Position numbers and translations under genes: made by a program
Notes under the pieces: generated by a model
The model's input: the letters and a program-made list of their open reading frames with translations, nothing else
Told to the model about the DNA's origin: nothing
The model's database searches: none
Shown: positions 58,125 to 58,323 of the stretch, one piece after another
How positions within the stretch are numbered: the first letter of the stretch is position 1
Layout: each line of letters opens with the position of its first letter
Assembly: GCA_028817405.1 (NCBI GenBank)
Contig: JAPPPS010000070.1
Location: 1-58,323, forward strand
Direction of reading: 5' to 3'
From: Gammaproteobacteria bacterium
Lineage (GTDB): Bacteria > Pseudomonadota > Gammaproteobacteria > Arenicellales > Poriferihabitantaceae
Length of the DNA stretch: 58,323 nucleotides

Positions 58125-58323
58125 CCGCCACGCCCGCGGTCTTCCCTGCCGTCACGCTTGCAGGCTCCCCTACCGCTACGCCCGCAGTCTGTTAAGCGGG
58201 CGCGCCCACTGCCACTCCGGTGGCAACCGGAGTCCAGAGTCTTTAATTGAGTCGCGAGGAAGTGACGAAAGATAAAGACTCTGGACTCCGGGTCAAAGCC
58301 CGGAGTGGCGATTGAGCGTTTCC
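58125..58323. repeat. cluster of REP-like palindromes ending in a long inverted pair
   Basis: Units CGCCACGCCCGCGGTCTTCC, CTACGCCCGCAGTCTGTTAA with GCGGGCGCG, and CTCCGGTGGCAACCGG are followed by GAGTCCAGAGTCTTTA (58229-58245). After 27 nt the reverse complement of this end appears (58273-58289), giving a 17-bp perfect inverted repeat, then CCGGGTCAAAGCCCGG. The region 58040-58124 has an AT-rich piece (TTGATTATATCTTA) but no supported gene. Confidence 0.75.

Overview
This window is GC-rich and densely coded, and looks like part of a proteobacterial chromosome, most likely from a marine or host-associated heterotroph. The best ecological clues are a close match to bacterial trimethylamine monooxygenase (35768-37114), a TAXI-type TRAP transporter (permease 32956-35664, binding protein 37771-38763), a glycerol-3-phosphate type ABC importer (47002-51261) and a purine-degradation block (2819-12910). 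No rRNA or ribosomal protein genes are present, so I do not assign a class. One tRNA-Lys(UUU) lies at 51441-51516.

Layout. (1) 0.5-2.8 kb: a visibly AT-richer accessory stretch with a Panacea-type antitoxin and a two-helix membrane partner (a probable toxin-antitoxin pair), then a small lipoprotein and a DUF2188 protein. (2) 2.8-12.9 kb: guanine deaminase, an AzlCD-like transporter, OHCU decarboxylase, HIU hydrolase, an iron-type alcohol dehydrogenase, a DNA methyltransferase fused to an Mrr-like nuclease domain, an orphan LivG/LivF ATPase pair and a hydantoin/allantoin racemase. (3) 13.0-16.8 kb: a leftward operon of two signal-peptide/transmembrane/FHA proteins (one intact trypsin-like protease, one whose catalytic Ser is replaced by Tyr) and a TolR/ZorB-like anchored coiled-coil protein with a YfaP-like domain. 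(4) 16.9-20.8 kb: accessory genes (OLD-family ATPase/TOPRIM nuclease, a small GIY-YIG-like protein, Sel1 repeats, a beta-barrel, a zinc-ribbon protein, one startless gene remnant). (5) 21.1-30.3 kb: two Ser/Thr kinases in inverted orientation flank a long repeat-containing membrane protein. The second kinase ends a leftward operon FHA - ExbB/TolQ-like channel - FHA - PP2C phosphatase - kinase. (6) 30.5-40.3 kb: radical SAM protein, dienelactone hydrolase, DM13 protein, TRAP permease, Tmm, cold-shock protein, TAXI binding protein, two small membrane proteins and a trypsin-like protease. (7) 40.6-46.8 kb: a two-gene type III-like restriction-modification system. (8) 47.0-58.3 kb: ugpBAEC, tRNA-Lys, a MaoC/SDR/TPP-enzyme operon, sufS-sufE and an EamA transporter.

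How they may work together. Blocks 3 and 5 hold all the parts of a phosphothreonine signalling system that crosses the inner membrane: kinases, a phosphatase, four FHA readers (two of them fused through a membrane helix to periplasmic protease or pseudoprotease domains) and a possible split proton-channel stator. No type VI secretion genes accompany it. The two kinase genes share about 645 bp of apparently identical inverted sequence, so recombination between them would exchange their C-terminal extracytoplasmic tails.

Two further patterns stand out. A structured RNA-like element with a covarying terminal stem and an exact shared 13-mer occurs directly upstream of two unrelated genes (1868-1994 and 8481-8636), each time starting where a predicted promoter would initiate. 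REP-like palindromic repeats and GACGGT-type hexanucleotide tracts are scattered through intergenic regions and the ends of proteins. All functional calls come from motif recognition by eye; no database search was run.
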